Source of the DNA: Sphingomonadales bacterium
Lineage (GTDB): Bacteria > Pseudomonadota > Alphaproteobacteria > Sphingomonadales > Sphingomonadaceae
Assembly: GCA_014763545.1 (NCBI GenBank)
Contig: JACXVD010000005.1
Location: 1-64,000 of the forward strand
Direction of reading: 5' to 3'
Length of the DNA stretch: 64,000 bases
Below the pieces are notes generated by a model. It ran no database searches. It had not been told where the DNA came from and saw nothing but the letters and a program-made list of their open reading frames with translations. The stretch's first letter is position 1. Each line of letters begins with the position of its first letter. Position numbers and translations under genes: made by a program. This document shows positions 34,805 through 44,345 of this stretch, piece after piece.

Positions 34805-35920
34805 TTACTTGTCCGTTTTGGCGGTTTCGTCGGTGTAGACGGTAACCGTGGTACTCAGCCCCGCGATCAGCGGCCGCTTGCTGGTGTCTTCGATCCTGAT
34901 CCGCACCGGGACGCGCTGCGTCACCTTGACCCAGTTGCCGGTCGCGTTCTGTGCGGGAAGCACCGAAAATTCCGACCCCGTGCCGGCGCCGATCGACGAC
35001 ACGCGGCCTTCCAGCTCCAGCCCCGGATAGGCATCGAATTCCAGCTTGGCCCGCTGGCCGACGCGCATGTCGGCCAGGTCGGTTTCCTTGAAATTCGCCT
35101 CGACATAGGTGCTGCCGGTTTCGACCAGTGTCAGCATCGGCAGGCCCGTGACCACCTGCTGGCCCAGTTGCAGCCGGTCCGCCTGCGCCACGCGCCCGGC
35201 GGAAGGCGCGCGAACTTCGGTGCGGGTGAGGCTGAGCTGCGCCTGCGCGAGTTGCGCACGGGCGGCGGCGATTTGCGGATTTTCACCGGGAACTGCCGGG
35301 CCATGCGCCAGCTTGGCACGCGCCTCTGTCTGCTGCGCCTGCGCCGAACGCAATTGTTCGCGTGCCTGGGCGGCGGCATGCTGGGCCGCTTCGAGATCGG
35401 CCTTGGTCGTGAAGCCGCGCTTCCACAGCGCCTGCTGGCGCGCCAGGGTGGCATCGGCAAAAGCGATATCCTCGCGCGCGGCGGCAATATCCGCGCCCGA
35501 CAGCGCGGAATCGTTCGACAGGGCGGTGACATTGGCCTGCGCCCCGGCGATCGCCGCGCGCGCCTGTTCGATCTGGAGCTTGTATGGCTCGGGGTCGATC
35601 CGGAACAGCAATTGGCCCTGCTGGACCTGCTGCCCTTCCTTGACGAACACCTCGACCAGCTTGCCGCCGACTTCGGCGCTGACCGAAACCATGTCCTGCT
35701 TTACATAGGCATTGTCGGTCGAAACCTTGCCCTGCAGCGAATACCAGTACAGCCCGCCGCCAATCAGCAGGAGCAGCGGGAGCGAGATCATCAGCGCCAT
35801 GCGGCCCAGCTTGCGGCTTGGCTTGGCCGGGGCCTCTCCGGCGGCGCCCTGCGGTGCATCGCCCGCCTGCGGGGCGGCAATCTGGGGATCGGCCTCGGCC
35901 ATGGTTTCGCTCTGTTCCAT
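34805..35920 (-). CDS. emrA: HlyD/EmrA family membrane fusion protein
   Basis: 371-residue periplasmic adaptor: one membrane helix (MALMISLPLLLLIGGGLYWYSL), then a biotinyl-lipoyl-like barrel (VSVSAEVGGKLVEVFVKEGQQVQQGQLLFRIDP), a coiled hairpin of Ala-Gln-Arg helices, the second half of the lipoyl fold (VRAPSAGRVAQADRLQLGQQV) and a C-terminal beta-barrel. Works with EmrB to move drugs out. ATG 35920 is used; ATG 35902 is equally possible. Confidence 0.93.
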   Translation of the reverse strand: MEQSETMAEADPQIAAPQAGDAPQGAAGEAPAKPSRKLGRMALMISLPLLLLIGGGLYWYSLQGKVSTDNAYVKQDMVSVSAEVGGKLVEVFVKEGQQVQQGQLLFRIDPEPYKLQIEQARAAIAGAQANVTALSNDSALSGADIAAAREDIAFADATLARQQALWKRGFTTKADLEAAQHAAAQAREQLRSAQAQQTEARAKLAHGPAVPGENPQIAAARAQLAQAQLSLTRTEVRAPSAGRVAQADRLQLGQQVVTGLPMLTLVETGSTYVEANFKETDLADMRVGQRAKLEFDAYPGLELEGRVSSIGAGTGSEFSVLPAQNATGNWVKVTQRVPVRIRIEDTSKRPLIAGLSTTVTVYTDETAKTDK

Positions 35921-36054
35921 CGTGAAGATTTGCAGTCCGTTAGCTCGGCTGTTGCAGCATTGTGGCGCGCATGTCACGTTCGTAATGTCCGAATGTGTGC
36001 AGGTCGTGCGGGGGTTTACCGACGCCCAGCGGGCCTGCCGGGGGAGATTTAGCA

Positions 36055-36603
36055 ATGCGTTTCATCCTGCCGTTCCTCGCGCTGGCCTGCACCGCCTGCA
36101 ACCCGGCAGGCAACCCGCCGGATCCCGCGAAGGGCGAAGCTGCCGCGCCGACCGGCACCGCCGCGCCGGTGGCGCTGGCGGACGGGGCGCTCAACGCCGG
36201 CGGCATTTCGATCGCCGGGGCGAAGGGCGACATCCAGGTGGCCTTCGGCACTGCACGCGCCGCCGCAGAGGTCGCGCTGGTGCCGCTGCTGGGGGAGCCG
36301 AAATCGCGCGATCACAATGATGAATGCGGCGCAGGGCCGATGGATTTCTCGCACTACGGGACCCTGACGCTCAATTTCCAGGACGACAAATTCGTCGGCT
36401 GGTCGGCCAATGGCGCGCCCTGGCTGCCGGGCGAAACGCGCGGCGACCTGGCGGCGCAGGTGAAGATGCAGGACGACAGCACGCTGGGCGAGGAATTCGT
36501 CATGGGCGAAGGCAATGCGATCGTCTCGGGCCTGTTCGACGGGGAAGGGGCTGGCGCGAAGGTGACCGACCTGTGGGCCGGCACGGGTTGTATCTTCCGC
36601 TAG
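36055..36603 (+). CDS. Putative lipoprotein of unknown function
   Basis: 182 residues: short hydrophobic N-terminus MRFILPFLALACTAC, with Cys12 or Cys15 as lipid-anchor candidates; neither fits the lipobox ideally. The mature part contains Pro/Ala-rich linker, then a domain with two Cys (NDECGAGPMDFSHYG and GTGCIFR), likely a disulfide. AAGRSRDH-type patterns were not matched to a known family. GGGGAG lies 9 bp upstream of ATG 36055. The next gene starts 10 bp later, so both are likely on one transcript. Confidence 0.75.
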   Translation: MRFILPFLALACTACNPAGNPPDPAKGEAAAPTGTAAPVALADGALNAGGISIAGAKGDIQVAFGTARAAAEVALVPLLGEPKSRDHNDECGAGPMDFSHYGTLTLNFQDDKFVGWSANGAPWLPGETRGDLAAQVKMQDDSTLGEEFVMGEGNAIVSGLFDGEGAGAKVTDLWAGTGCIFR

Positions 36604-36613
36604 GAGAACGGCG

Positions 36614-37057
36614 ATGGACAAGGTGAAAGCGGGCGGCTGCCAGTGCGGCCGCGTGCGCTATACGGCGGATGTGAGCGAGGCGGCAGCCTATCACTGCCAC
36701 TGCAAGATGTGCCAGAAGGCGACCGGTGGCTTTGCCGCGACGTTCGTGTTCCTGCCCGTTTCGGCGGTTGAATGGCAGGCCGAACCCGACTGGTATGCCA
36801 GCTCACCCATCGCCCGGCGCCCGTTCTGTTCGCAGTGCGGATCGCCGCTCGGCTTCCGTTTCAACGGACACGACAAGATGGACCTGACCTTCGGCAGTTT
36901 CGACGATCCGTCCGAATTCACCCCGACCCTGCACGCCGGGGTGGAAAGCCTCCACGAAGCGTGGCTGGACACGAGCCATCTCCCCCGCCAACGCAGCGAC
37001 GAAACCGAAAGCGTCGCCACGCGCTGGCACGCGGTCGGGCTGGAGGTGCCGGAATGA
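36614..37057 (+). CDS. GFA family (CENP-V/formaldehyde-activating-like) zinc protein
   Basis: 147 residues. Seven Cys in the family's pattern: Cys9/Cys11 (GGCQCG), Cys28/30/33 (CHCKMC) and Cys72/75 (CSQCG), which bind zinc. It resembles glutathione-dependent formaldehyde-activating enzyme Gfa, but most such homologues are of unknown function. It overlaps the hydrolase gene by 4 bp (ATGA). Confidence 0.93.
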   Translation: MDKVKAGGCQCGRVRYTADVSEAAAYHCHCKMCQKATGGFAATFVFLPVSAVEWQAEPDWYASSPIARRPFCSQCGSPLGFRFNGHDKMDLTFGSFDDPSEFTPTLHAGVESLHEAWLDTSHLPRQRSDETESVATRWHAVGLEVPE

Positions 37058-37809
37058 ACGATCTGCGAACCGATATGATCGCCAGCTTCGACGGGGTGGA
37101 ACTGGCAGTGCATCGCATGGGTGCGGGCAGGCCGGTGTTGCTGCTCCACGGGCTGTTTTCCGATGCGAACACCAACTGGATCCGCTTCGGCACCGCCGCG
37201 CAACTGGCGGCGGCAGGGTTCGAGGCGATCATGCCCGATCTTCGGGTCCACGGCGCCAGCGGCAAGCCGCACGACCCCGCCGCCTATCCGCCCGATGTGC
37301 TGGTGCGCGATGTGTTCGCGCTGGTCGCGGCGCTGGAACTGGAGGATTTCGACCTGGTCGGTTTCTCGCTCGGCGCGCGCACGGCTTTCGCCTCTGTCGT
37401 CGCCGGGCTGGCCCCGCGGCGGTTGGCGCTTGCCGGGATGGGGCTGGAAAGCCTGCGCAATTGGCACGATCGCATCGCCTTCTTCATCGGCGCGATCGAC
37501 CGGTTCGGCGAGGTGAAGCGCGGCGATCCTGCGTTCATGGCGGTCAGCTTCATGAAAACGCAGAAGATCGACCTCGTGGCTGCGCGCCTGCTGCTGACCT
37601 CGCTCGACTGGAAACGGATCGACAGCCTCGATGCGATTACCATGCCCACGCTGGTGGTCTGCGGCGCGCAGGACCGCGACAATGGCTCGCCCGACGCGCT
37701 GGCCGAGGCGCTGCCCGATGGGCATTTCGTGGAAATCCCGGGCACGCACATGAGCTCGGTCACCGAAAAGGCGCTCGGCGCTGCGCTGGTGGCATTTCTC
37801 GGGCGCTGA
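37054..37809 (+). CDS. Alpha/beta hydrolase
   Basis: 251 residues. Nucleophile Ser105 in GFSLGA, oxyanion-hole segment LLLHGLFSDANTNW, Asp in VVCGAQDRDNG and His in IPGTHMSS, completing a plausible triad. Substrate cannot be predicted from sequence. Its ATG overlaps the stop of the GFA gene, and both are probably with the lipoprotein gene in one transcript. Confidence 0.9.
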   Translation: MNDLRTDMIASFDGVELAVHRMGAGRPVLLLHGLFSDANTNWIRFGTAAQLAAAGFEAIMPDLRVHGASGKPHDPAAYPPDVLVRDVFALVAALELEDFDLVGFSLGARTAFASVVAGLAPRRLALAGMGLESLRNWHDRIAFFIGAIDRFGEVKRGDPAFMAVSFMKTQKIDLVAARLLLTSLDWKRIDSLDAITMPTLVVCGAQDRDNGSPDALAEALPDGHFVEIPGTHMSSVTEKALGAALVAFLGR

Positions 37810-37830
37810 AGCGGCGCCGCTGCCTGCCGG

Positions 37831-39189
37831 TCAATAGACCGGCTTGCAGACGAAACCATTGTCGTGGAAGCGCATGCAGCTCGGCTCGCCGTGCAGCATC
37901 GACACGTCCACATAACCCTTCATCCCGCGATTGTAGGTGTAGAAGACGCGGATCGTCGCCGGGTCGCCGCGCGCATCATATTGCGTGATCTGGAAATCAT
38001 AGACGCTGCCCGGATCGTAGCGATTGAACATCCAGGTCCGCGAATCCGCCAGGATGATATGGTCGAAAATCTCGATCAGCTTCTGCTTGGCGAGCTTGCT
38101 TTTCTGGGTGGTGGTTTCGACCTGCGCGGTCGTCTGCGTGCCGAAGCCGGCGCAGCCGCGCAGCTTGGTCATCGCGGCGGACGACCCTTTCAGCGAATAT
38201 TTGCCGATCGCAGCGGACCCTTCGCGCAGCTGCATCCAGCTCTGCGAGGAAAACAGCGCCGCGACGTCGCTCTTTTCGTCAATGTAGCCGAATTTGTAGC
38301 TGCCCCACGATGTCCCGCTGCCGAGGTCGACCGTGCCTTTCAGCCCGGCCAGCGCGTCGCGTGACACATTGTTCGAGAACGCCATCGAACCGTTGAATTC
38401 GGTTTCGGGGCTGGCACCGCGCCAGCGTGCGTTGGCGGCGAAGAAAAACAGGAAATTCTTGCCCGGCTCGTCGCTGCGACGGGCGAAGATCGAAATGACG
38501 GTGCCGTCGTCATAGCTAACCGTCACGTCGCACTGGCCGCTGCTGTTCCGCTTCAGCTCCCATTCGCCGCGCGGCTGCGCGATCGAATTGCCAGCCACCG
38601 CGCCAGCCACCGGGGCCGGGCTCTGGACCGGAGGTGGTGCGGTCGTCGGGGCGGGCCGGGTGGCTTGTGCCGAACTTCCGGCGGCGCCCGTTACGGGCCA
38701 GCCGACGCAGCGTTGCAGCGCGGGAACCTGCGAGGCAAAATTCGCGAGCGGAAAGGGGCCGCGCTGACCCCCGGCGATATAGATATTCATCGAACTGCTG
38801 GCGGAGAGTTTCTCGATGATGCCGCTGTCGCGCAGATAGGCGCTGGCGTAGAGAATGTCGGACCCTGTCCGCGTTCCCGTGCTCACCGCCGGGGTCAGTT
38901 TCTCGCCCGACGACAGGGTTAGCCCGCCAGCCTGCTGCCCTTCGACCCGGGGCCATGCGGCATTGACCATCCGCATGGTGACGACATCCTGCGTGCCGAT
39001 CCGTTTCGCGGTGACGAACATCCCGGTGCCGTCGCTGTATTTTGCCATCAGCGAACAATCGCCCTCCACCGAGATGAATTGCCATGGCTGGGTCAACGAA
39101 GCTGCGAGCGCTGGCGCCGAGTAAAAGGCCAGCGAAGCGAAGAAGGGCGCGGCCAATAATCTGGCCGGTACATGCAGCTTGGTCGACAT
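37831..39189 (-). CDS. Secreted protein with a duplicated domain, unknown function
   Basis: 452 residues. A signal peptide covers residues 1-30 (ALAAS cleavage). Two segments resemble each other: 36-165 and 209-349. Both begin with a strand leading to Cys (Cys45, Cys220) and an SDGT/DDGT turn, then a long strand ladder, and end near a Cys (Cys161, Cys346) after a Leu-Arg-Cys type motif. A Pro/Thr/Ala linker (168-205) separates them. A third, different C-terminal region (355-452) has two Cys and a Tyr-rich strand pattern. No known family recognised. ATG 39189 has GGGGG just upstream; ATG 39210 would add seven residues. Confidence 0.75.
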   Translation of the reverse strand: MSTKLHVPARLLAAPFFASLAFYSAPALAASLTQPWQFISVEGDCSLMAKYSDGTGMFVTAKRIGTQDVVTMRMVNAAWPRVEGQQAGGLTLSSGEKLTPAVSTGTRTGSDILYASAYLRDSGIIEKLSASSSMNIYIAGGQRGPFPLANFASQVPALQRCVGWPVTGAAGSSAQATRPAPTTAPPPVQSPAPVAGAVAGNSIAQPRGEWELKRNSSGQCDVTVSYDDGTVISIFARRSDEPGKNFLFFFAANARWRGASPETEFNGSMAFSNNVSRDALAGLKGTVDLGSGTSWGSYKFGYIDEKSDVAALFSSQSWMQLREGSAAIGKYSLKGSSAAMTKLRGCAGFGTQTTAQVETTTQKSKLAKQKLIEIFDHIILADSRTWMFNRYDPGSVYDFQITQYDARGDPATIRVFYTYNRGMKGYVDVSMLHGEPSCMRFHDNGFVCKPVY

Positions 39190-39425
39190 TTTGCCCCCGT
39201 CGATTGCCATTCGTTGCGATTCGGGACCGTATGGATTGCTTCCGAAGGGCGCAACCCGCCCGTTCCATGGTCGCAAAGGGGTTAGATGGTGCCTGGCGCC
39301 AAGGGGGCTGCGGACGAGATGGCGCGGTAAAGCAGGGCAGCGCGGCTTGATTACTCGCTCGCCCCGGTCCAGTCTGGTCGCAATCGAAACCAACTCCCGC
39401 AAGGGATCGCCATGTTCAGGGACAC

Positions 39426-41291
39426 ATGACCATGAAATTTTCTCCGCTCGCCCTTTCCGCCCTCGCGTTGTGTCTGGCCGCGCCGGCCTATGCCGCCGAC
39501 GGCGAAGCTGCACCCGCCGCAGCGGAAGACAGTGCGGACAAGGCGCCGCCGATGACGCCGGACGGGGCGAAGCAGTGGGTCGCCGGGGTGGAAAGCGATC
39601 TGTTCGACTACTCGGTCGAAGCCAGCCGCACCTTCTGGGTGAATGCGACCTACATCACCGACGATACCGATGCACTGGCGGCCAAGGTCGGTGCGGTGGG
39701 CACCGAAAAATCCGTCCAATATGCGCTGGAAGCGGCGAAATATGCCAAGGTTGCGGGGCTCGACTACGACACGCAGCGCAAGCTCGACATCCTGCGCAAC
39801 GGCATCGTGCTGCCCGCGCCAACCACCGAAGGGGCGGCGGCCGAACTCAGCGAAATCGCGACCCGGCTCAATTCGGAATATGGCAAGGGCAAGGGCACGC
39901 TCGGCGGCAAGCCGATCAGCGGCTCGGATATCGAGGCCGAGATGGGCAATCTTGACCATACGCCTGCCGAATATGCCGAGATGTGGGCCAGCTGGCACGA
40001 CAATGTCGGCGCGCCGATGAAGCAGGATTACGCGCGCATGGTCGAAATCGCCAACCAGGGCGCGCATGAGCTGGGCTTCGACGATGTCGGGGCGATGTGG
40101 CGGTCGGGCTACGACATGAGCCCGCAGGAATTCTCCGCACTGATGGAACACCTCTGGCAGCAGGTCGAACCGCTGTATCTGGCGCTGCACACCTATGTCC
40201 GCTGGAAGCTCAACGAGAAATACGGCGATGCCGTGCAGCCCAAGACCGGCCCGATCCGCGCCGACCTGCTGGGCAATATGTGGGCGCAGGAATGGGGCAA
40301 TATCTACCCGCTGGTCGCCCCCGCCGGGTCAGGCGATCTTGGTTACGATATCGGCGACCTGCTGGCGGCCAAGGGCAAGGGCCCGCTCGACATGGTGAAG
40401 ATCGGCGAGAACTTCTATTCCTCGCTCGGCTTCGCGCCGCTGCCGGAAAGTTTCTGGAAGCGCAGCCAGTTCACCAAACCGGCGGACCGCGAAGTGGTGT
40501 GCCACGCCAGCGCATGGGACATCGACAACAAGGACGATATCCGCATCAAGATGTGCATCAAGGTGAATGCGGACGATTTCGTCACCATCCACCACGAGCT
40601 GGGCCACAATTACTACCAGCGCGCCTATAACGACCAGCCCTACCTCTATCTCAACGGCGCGAATGACGGGTTCCACGAAGCGATCGGCGATTTCATCGCG
40701 CTGTCGATCACACCGGAATATCTCGTCCAGATCGGGCTGCTCGATCGCAAGGATGTGCCCAGCGCCGACAAGGACACCGGGCTGCTGCTGCGCCAGGCGA
40801 TGGACAAGGTCGCCTTCCTCCCCTTCGGCCTGCTGGTCGACAAATGGCGCTGGGGGGTGTTCGACGGGTCGATCAAGCCGGAAGATTACAACACCGCCTG
40901 GACCGGGCTGCGCCGCAAGTACCAGGGCATCGTGCCGCCGGTCGAGCGGCCCGCAGATGCGTTCGATCCCGGGGCGAAGTACCACATTCCGGGCAACACG
41001 CCCTATGCGCGCTATTTCCTCGCCCGGATCCTGCAGTTCCAGTTCTTCAAATCCGCCTGCGAACAGGCCGGCTGGACCGGCCCGCTCCATCGCTGCAGCT
41101 TCTACGGCAACAAGGAAGTGGGCGAGCGGCTGGATGCGATGCTCAAGATGGGTGCCAGCCGCCCCTGGCCCGATGCGCTGGAAGCCTTCACCGGCAGCCG
41201 CGAGATGAGTGCGGAGGCGCTGATCGAATATTTCGCGCCGCTCAAGGCCTGGCTCGACGAGCAGAACAAGGGCAAGCCGCAGGGCTGGTAA
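39426..41291 (+). CDS. M2 family (angiotensin-converting-enzyme-like) metallopeptidase, exported
   Basis: 621 residues with a signal peptide (1-23, AYAADG). The zinc site HHELGH is at residues 389-394, with a Glu further on in GANDGFHEAIGDFI. Dipeptidyl carboxypeptidase activity is expected in the periplasm, releasing C-terminal dipeptides. In the S9 neighbourhood this suggests peptide scavenging. CAGGGAC sits before ATG 39426. The length is close to the single-domain bacterial enzymes. Confidence 0.95.
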   Translation: MTMKFSPLALSALALCLAAPAYAADGEAAPAAAEDSADKAPPMTPDGAKQWVAGVESDLFDYSVEASRTFWVNATYITDDTDALAAKVGAVGTEKSVQYALEAAKYAKVAGLDYDTQRKLDILRNGIVLPAPTTEGAAAELSEIATRLNSEYGKGKGTLGGKPISGSDIEAEMGNLDHTPAEYAEMWASWHDNVGAPMKQDYARMVEIANQGAHELGFDDVGAMWRSGYDMSPQEFSALMEHLWQQVEPLYLALHTYVRWKLNEKYGDAVQPKTGPIRADLLGNMWAQEWGNIYPLVAPAGSGDLGYDIGDLLAAKGKGPLDMVKIGENFYSSLGFAPLPESFWKRSQFTKPADREVVCHASAWDIDNKDDIRIKMCIKVNADDFVTIHHELGHNYYQRAYNDQPYLYLNGANDGFHEAIGDFIALSITPEYLVQIGLLDRKDVPSADKDTGLLLRQAMDKVAFLPFGLLVDKWRWGVFDGSIKPEDYNTAWTGLRRKYQGIVPPVERPADAFDPGAKYHIPGNTPYARYFLARILQFQFFKSACEQAGWTGPLHRCSFYGNKEVGERLDAMLKMGASRPWPDALEAFTGSREMSAEALIEYFAPLKAWLDEQNKGKPQGW

Positions 41292-41309
41292 GGCGCGCCG
41301 GGGCAGCCG

Positions 41310-41759
41310 ATGGGGGACAGCAACGGCATCTTGCCGCTGGTCGGCTGGCGCGAGGCGGTCGGCCTGCCCGAGTTGGGGCTGGTCGGCCTCGCGGCCAAGA
41401 TCGACACCGGGGCGCAGACATCCTCGCTCCACGCGCTCGCCGCCGAATGTTTCGAGCGCGACGGGCAGGAATGGGTGCGCTTCCTGCTCGACCTGGGGGA
41501 GGGGCATGCGCCGCGCGAATGCATCGCCCCGCATGTCGAACATCGCAGCATCACCTCGTCCAACGGCGTTTCGGAGCAACGGCTGGTCGTCAAGACGAGG
41601 CTGGTGATCGGCGAATTCGCCTTCCGCACCGAATTCAGCCTCGCGGATCGCAGCGACATGAAGTATCCGATGCTCGTGGGCCGGATGGCGCTGCGGAGGC
41701 GATTCTTGGTCGATCCCGGGCGCTCGTGGCTGCTCACCCAAAAACCTGAAAATCAATAA
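41310..41759 (+). CDS. Retropepsin-like aspartic peptidase (RimB/ATP-dependent zinc protease family)
   Basis: 149 residues. KIDTGAQTSSLHA (Asp32-Thr-Gly-Ala) is the retropepsin-type active-site motif of the family often annotated as ATP-dependent zinc protease. The pattern recurs beside rimK in gammaproteobacteria and others, where RimB trims glutamates added to ribosomal protein S6. Here it precedes rimK by 24 bp. Domain size, start and order agree. It has no membrane segment. Confidence 0.85.
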   Translation: MGDSNGILPLVGWREAVGLPELGLVGLAAKIDTGAQTSSLHALAAECFERDGQEWVRFLLDLGEGHAPRECIAPHVEHRSITSSNGVSEQRLVVKTRLVIGEFAFRTEFSLADRSDMKYPMLVGRMALRRRFLVDPGRSWLLTQKPENQ

Positions 41760-41783
41760 GAATTATTCGCAAGGAACAATCCC

Positions 41784-42689
41784 ATGAAGATTGCGATGCT
41801 TGCTCGCAATCCCGACCTCTATTCGCACCTCCGGCTGGTGGAGGCGGCGCAGGCGCGCGGGCACGAAATCGACGTGCTCAACACGCTGCGCTGCACGGTG
41901 AACATCGCCACCCACCGCCCGACGGTCAGCTACAATGGCGCGACGGTGACAGGCTACGACGCGGTGATTCCGCGGATCGGGGCCTCGATCACCCATTACG
42001 GGCTGGCGATCCTGCGCCAGTTCGAAATGAGCGGCGTGTGGTCGCTCAACGAAAGCGTCGCCATCGGCCGCAGCCGCGACAAGCTGCGCAGCATGCAGAT
42101 CCTTGCCAAGCACGGGCTGGGCCTGCCGCTGACCGCCTTTGCCCACGACCCCAAGCAGACCGAAGAGATCATCAAGGCGGTCAACGGCCCGCCGGTGGTC
42201 ATCAAGCTGCTCGAAGGGACGCAGGGGATCGGCGTGGTGCTGGCCGAAACGATGAGCAGCGCCAAATCGGTGATCGAGGCGTTTCGCGGCGCCAACGTCA
42301 ACATCATGGTACAGGAATTCATCAAGGAAGCGGGCGGCACCGATATCCGCGCGCTGGTGATCGGGGGCAAGGTGGTCGCCGCGATGAAACGCACCGGCGC
42401 GCCGGACGATTTCCGCTCCAACCTTCATCGCGGCGGCAGCGCAGCGGTGGTCAAGATCACGCCCGAGGAACGCAGCACGGCGGTGCGCGCGGCGCGGTGG
42501 ATGGGGCTGAACGTGTGCGGCGTGGACATGCTGCGCAGCAACCACGGCCCGGTGATCATGGAGGTCAATTCCTCCCCCGGCCTCGAAGGGATCGAGGAAG
42601 CGACCGGCAAGGATATTGCAGGGCAAATCATCGCGTTCATCGAAGCCCATGCGCAGGCGGGCAAGACCAAGACCCGCGGGAAGGGCTGA
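41784..42689 (+). CDS. rimK: RimK family alpha-L-glutamate ligase (ATP-grasp)
   Basis: 301 residues. N-terminal region, then ATP-grasp fold with [35 protein letters not shown], and the metal-binding end [19 protein letters not shown]. RimK adds glutamates to the C-terminus of ribosomal protein S6 and can also make polyglutamate. It is the partner of the protease gene just upstream. Which substrate applies here cannot be told. Confidence 0.95.
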   Translation: MKIAMLARNPDLYSHLRLVEAAQARGHEIDVLNTLRCTVNIATHRPTVSYNGATVTGYDAVIPRIGASITHYGLAILRQFEMSGVWSLNESVAIGRSRDKLRSMQILAKHGLGLPLTAFAHDPKQTEEIIKAVNGPPVVIKLLEGTQGIGVVLAETMSSAKSVIEAFRGANVNIMVQEFIKEAGGTDIRALVIGGKVVAAMKRTGAPDDFRSNLHRGGSAAVVKITPEERSTAVRAARWMGLNVCGVDMLRSNHGPVIMEVNSSPGLEGIEEATGKDIAGQIIAFIEAHAQAGKTKTRGKG

Positions 42690-42711
42690 CAGGCGGTTGG
42701 GGCTATAGGGG

Positions 42712-43197
42712 CTAGAACGCCCCGCCGGCCAGCGCGTCGATCGCGCCTTGCAGGATTACGGCGGCAGCATGGCTGTCGATCTTCTCGGCCCGCTTGGCGC
42801 GGCTCATGTCCTGGCCGATCATCGCCGCCTCGGCGCTGGCGGTGGACCAGCGTTCGTCCCACAGCAGCACCGGCAGGTTCAGGCTGGCGGCGATATTGCG
42901 GGCATAGGCGCGGCTGGCCTGCGCGCGCGGGCCTTCGCTGCCGTCCATATTGCGCGGCAGGCCGATCACCACACCGCGGACCGACCGCTGGGCGACCAGA
43001 TCGCCGATCAATTGCGCGTCGTGCGTGAATTTGCCGCGCGGCAGTGTCTTGCCGGGGGAGGCGAAGCGCCAGCCCGCGTCGCAGAAGGCCGTGCCGACCG
43101 TCTTGGTCCCGACATCGAGCGCCAGCAATGCGCCTCCACCGGGCAGCGCGGTGCGAAAGTCGATCGCATTATCCGCGATCAGCGCGCCGGCTGCCAT
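42712..43197 (-). CDS. ruvX: RuvX/YqgF (putative pre-16S rRNA nuclease)
   Basis: 161 residues, RNase H-like fold: LALDVGTKTVGTA (Asp28) near the N-terminus, GLPRNMDGSEGPRA, LWDERWSTASAE and a final DSHAAAVILQGAID, matching YqgF family blocks. Known as putative Holliday junction resolvase and as a 16S rRNA end-processing nuclease. Its ATG lies inside the end of the upstream DUF3089 gene (19-bp overlap); it is the last gene of the operon. Confidence 0.94.
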   Translation of the reverse strand: MAAGALIADNAIDFRTALPGGGALLALDVGTKTVGTAFCDAGWRFASPGKTLPRGKFTHDAQLIGDLVAQRSVRGVVIGLPRNMDGSEGPRAQASRAYARNIAASLNLPVLLWDERWSTASAEAAMIGQDMSRAKRAEKIDSHAAAVILQGAIDALAGGAF

Positions 43198-44345
43198 GCG
43201 TTCACCCGCTCGACCACATCGGCCTGCACATTCTTCCAGAACAGCGGCAGGTCGTAGACGTGGTAATTATTGCCCGGCAGCACCGCGCTGCCCATTTCCG
43301 GCGGATCGCCGATCAGCAGCAGCCCGCGACTGTCGCAGCGCGCGGGGACCGAGGCGGGGACCAGCTCGCCCGAGGACAGATCGCCATCGGGCACCAGCGT
43401 GCCGAGGTTGCTCGATGCCGGAGCGGTGCCGTCGACACTGCCGGTCAGCGGGTTGGTGCACAGGATGCGGCTGGTGCCGCGCGGCTTCCCGTCGAACCCC
43501 TTCGACGCCGCATAGGCTTCGAGCACGGTGCCGGGATCGGCGGGCTCGGCAAAGCTCGACCAGCTCATGATGCAGCCCGGCTGGCCGGGTGTCGCGCAGG
43601 CAGGCAGGCCGAGCGAGGGCAAATCATGTTCGACCGATACCGGCCAGCCGACGATATAGGCGGCGGCGACGCGGTGGGCGAGCGGCATGCCGGCCACGCG
43701 TTCGCGCAGCAACCGTTCGAGATGCAGCGCGCCCTGACTGTGCCCGACGAGCACGATCGGCTCGTCCTTGTCCACGCTGGCGAGGAAATAGTCGAATGCC
43801 TGCAGCACGTCGGCATAAGCGGCGTCTTTCGCCTGCTGTGCAGCCTCGGCATCGCTGAGGAACGATCCGAAGGCGGCCTGGCGGTAACGCGGTGCCCAGA
43901 TCTCGCTCGCCTGGTTGAACGGGCTGGCCATGCCCTTGATGTAAAGCCGGGCGAGATCCTGCGACTGCTGGTCGTCGAGCGGCGCGTTCCAGTGCGCGCT
44001 GGACATGTAGCTGGTCGGGTGGATGAAGAAGACGGCGAAGTTCCGCTTCGCCTCGCCCCCCACCGGCGGGATGGCCGCTGCGGTGGCCGCCACGGTCGGC
44101 GCGCCGTCGCCGCTCGCCATCGCAGGTTGCCAGCGTGCCGGATCGCTCACCCCGATTCCGGGGCGCGAGAACCACATGGCGGGATCCTGGTAGGCATTGT
44201 TGTCCAGCGGCTGCTGGACGACGAAAGGCTCGCGCGGGACGAAGGCGATTTCCGCCAGTTCCTTGGTCCACAGCCGCAGGGCGATCATCGCGGCAATCAC
44301 CAGCACGATCAGCACCGCGATGACATAGAGGAACTTGCGCACCAT
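43179..44345 (-). CDS. DUF3089 alpha/beta-hydrolase-like membrane-anchored protein
   Basis: 388 residues: an N-terminal helix (FLYVIAVLIVLVIAAMIAL) anchors it, then a hydrolase-like core with VVQQPLDNNAYQDPAMWF, FFIHPTSYMSSAHWN, and GHSQGAL as the likely nucleophile elbow. A Cys-rich loop (CATPGQPGCIMSW) follows. DUF3089 is common in sphingomonads; substrate unknown. Its start ATG overlaps the stop of the AI-2E family gene (TAATG) and its 3' end overlaps ruvX. Confidence 0.9.
   Translation of the reverse strand: MVRKFLYVIAVLIVLVIAAMIALRLWTKELAEIAFVPREPFVVQQPLDNNAYQDPAMWFSRPGIGVSDPARWQPAMASGDGAPTVAATAAAIPPVGGEAKRNFAVFFIHPTSYMSSAHWNAPLDDQQSQDLARLYIKGMASPFNQASEIWAPRYRQAAFGSFLSDAEAAQQAKDAAYADVLQAFDYFLASVDKDEPIVLVGHSQGALHLERLLRERVAGMPLAHRVAAAYIVGWPVSVEHDLPSLGLPACATPGQPGCIMSWSSFAEPADPGTVLEAYAASKGFDGKPRGTSRILCTNPLTGSVDGTAPASSNLGTLVPDGDLSSGELVPASVPARCDSRGLLLIGDPPEMGSAVLPGNNYHVYDLPLFWKNVQADVVERVNAWQPAR

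Noticed and set aside
33440-36052. An 870-codon plus-strand frame opposite the EmrAB genes
   Set aside because: It is an antisense artefact of high GC at the third codon position; composition is extremely rich in Arg, His and Gln with no family features.
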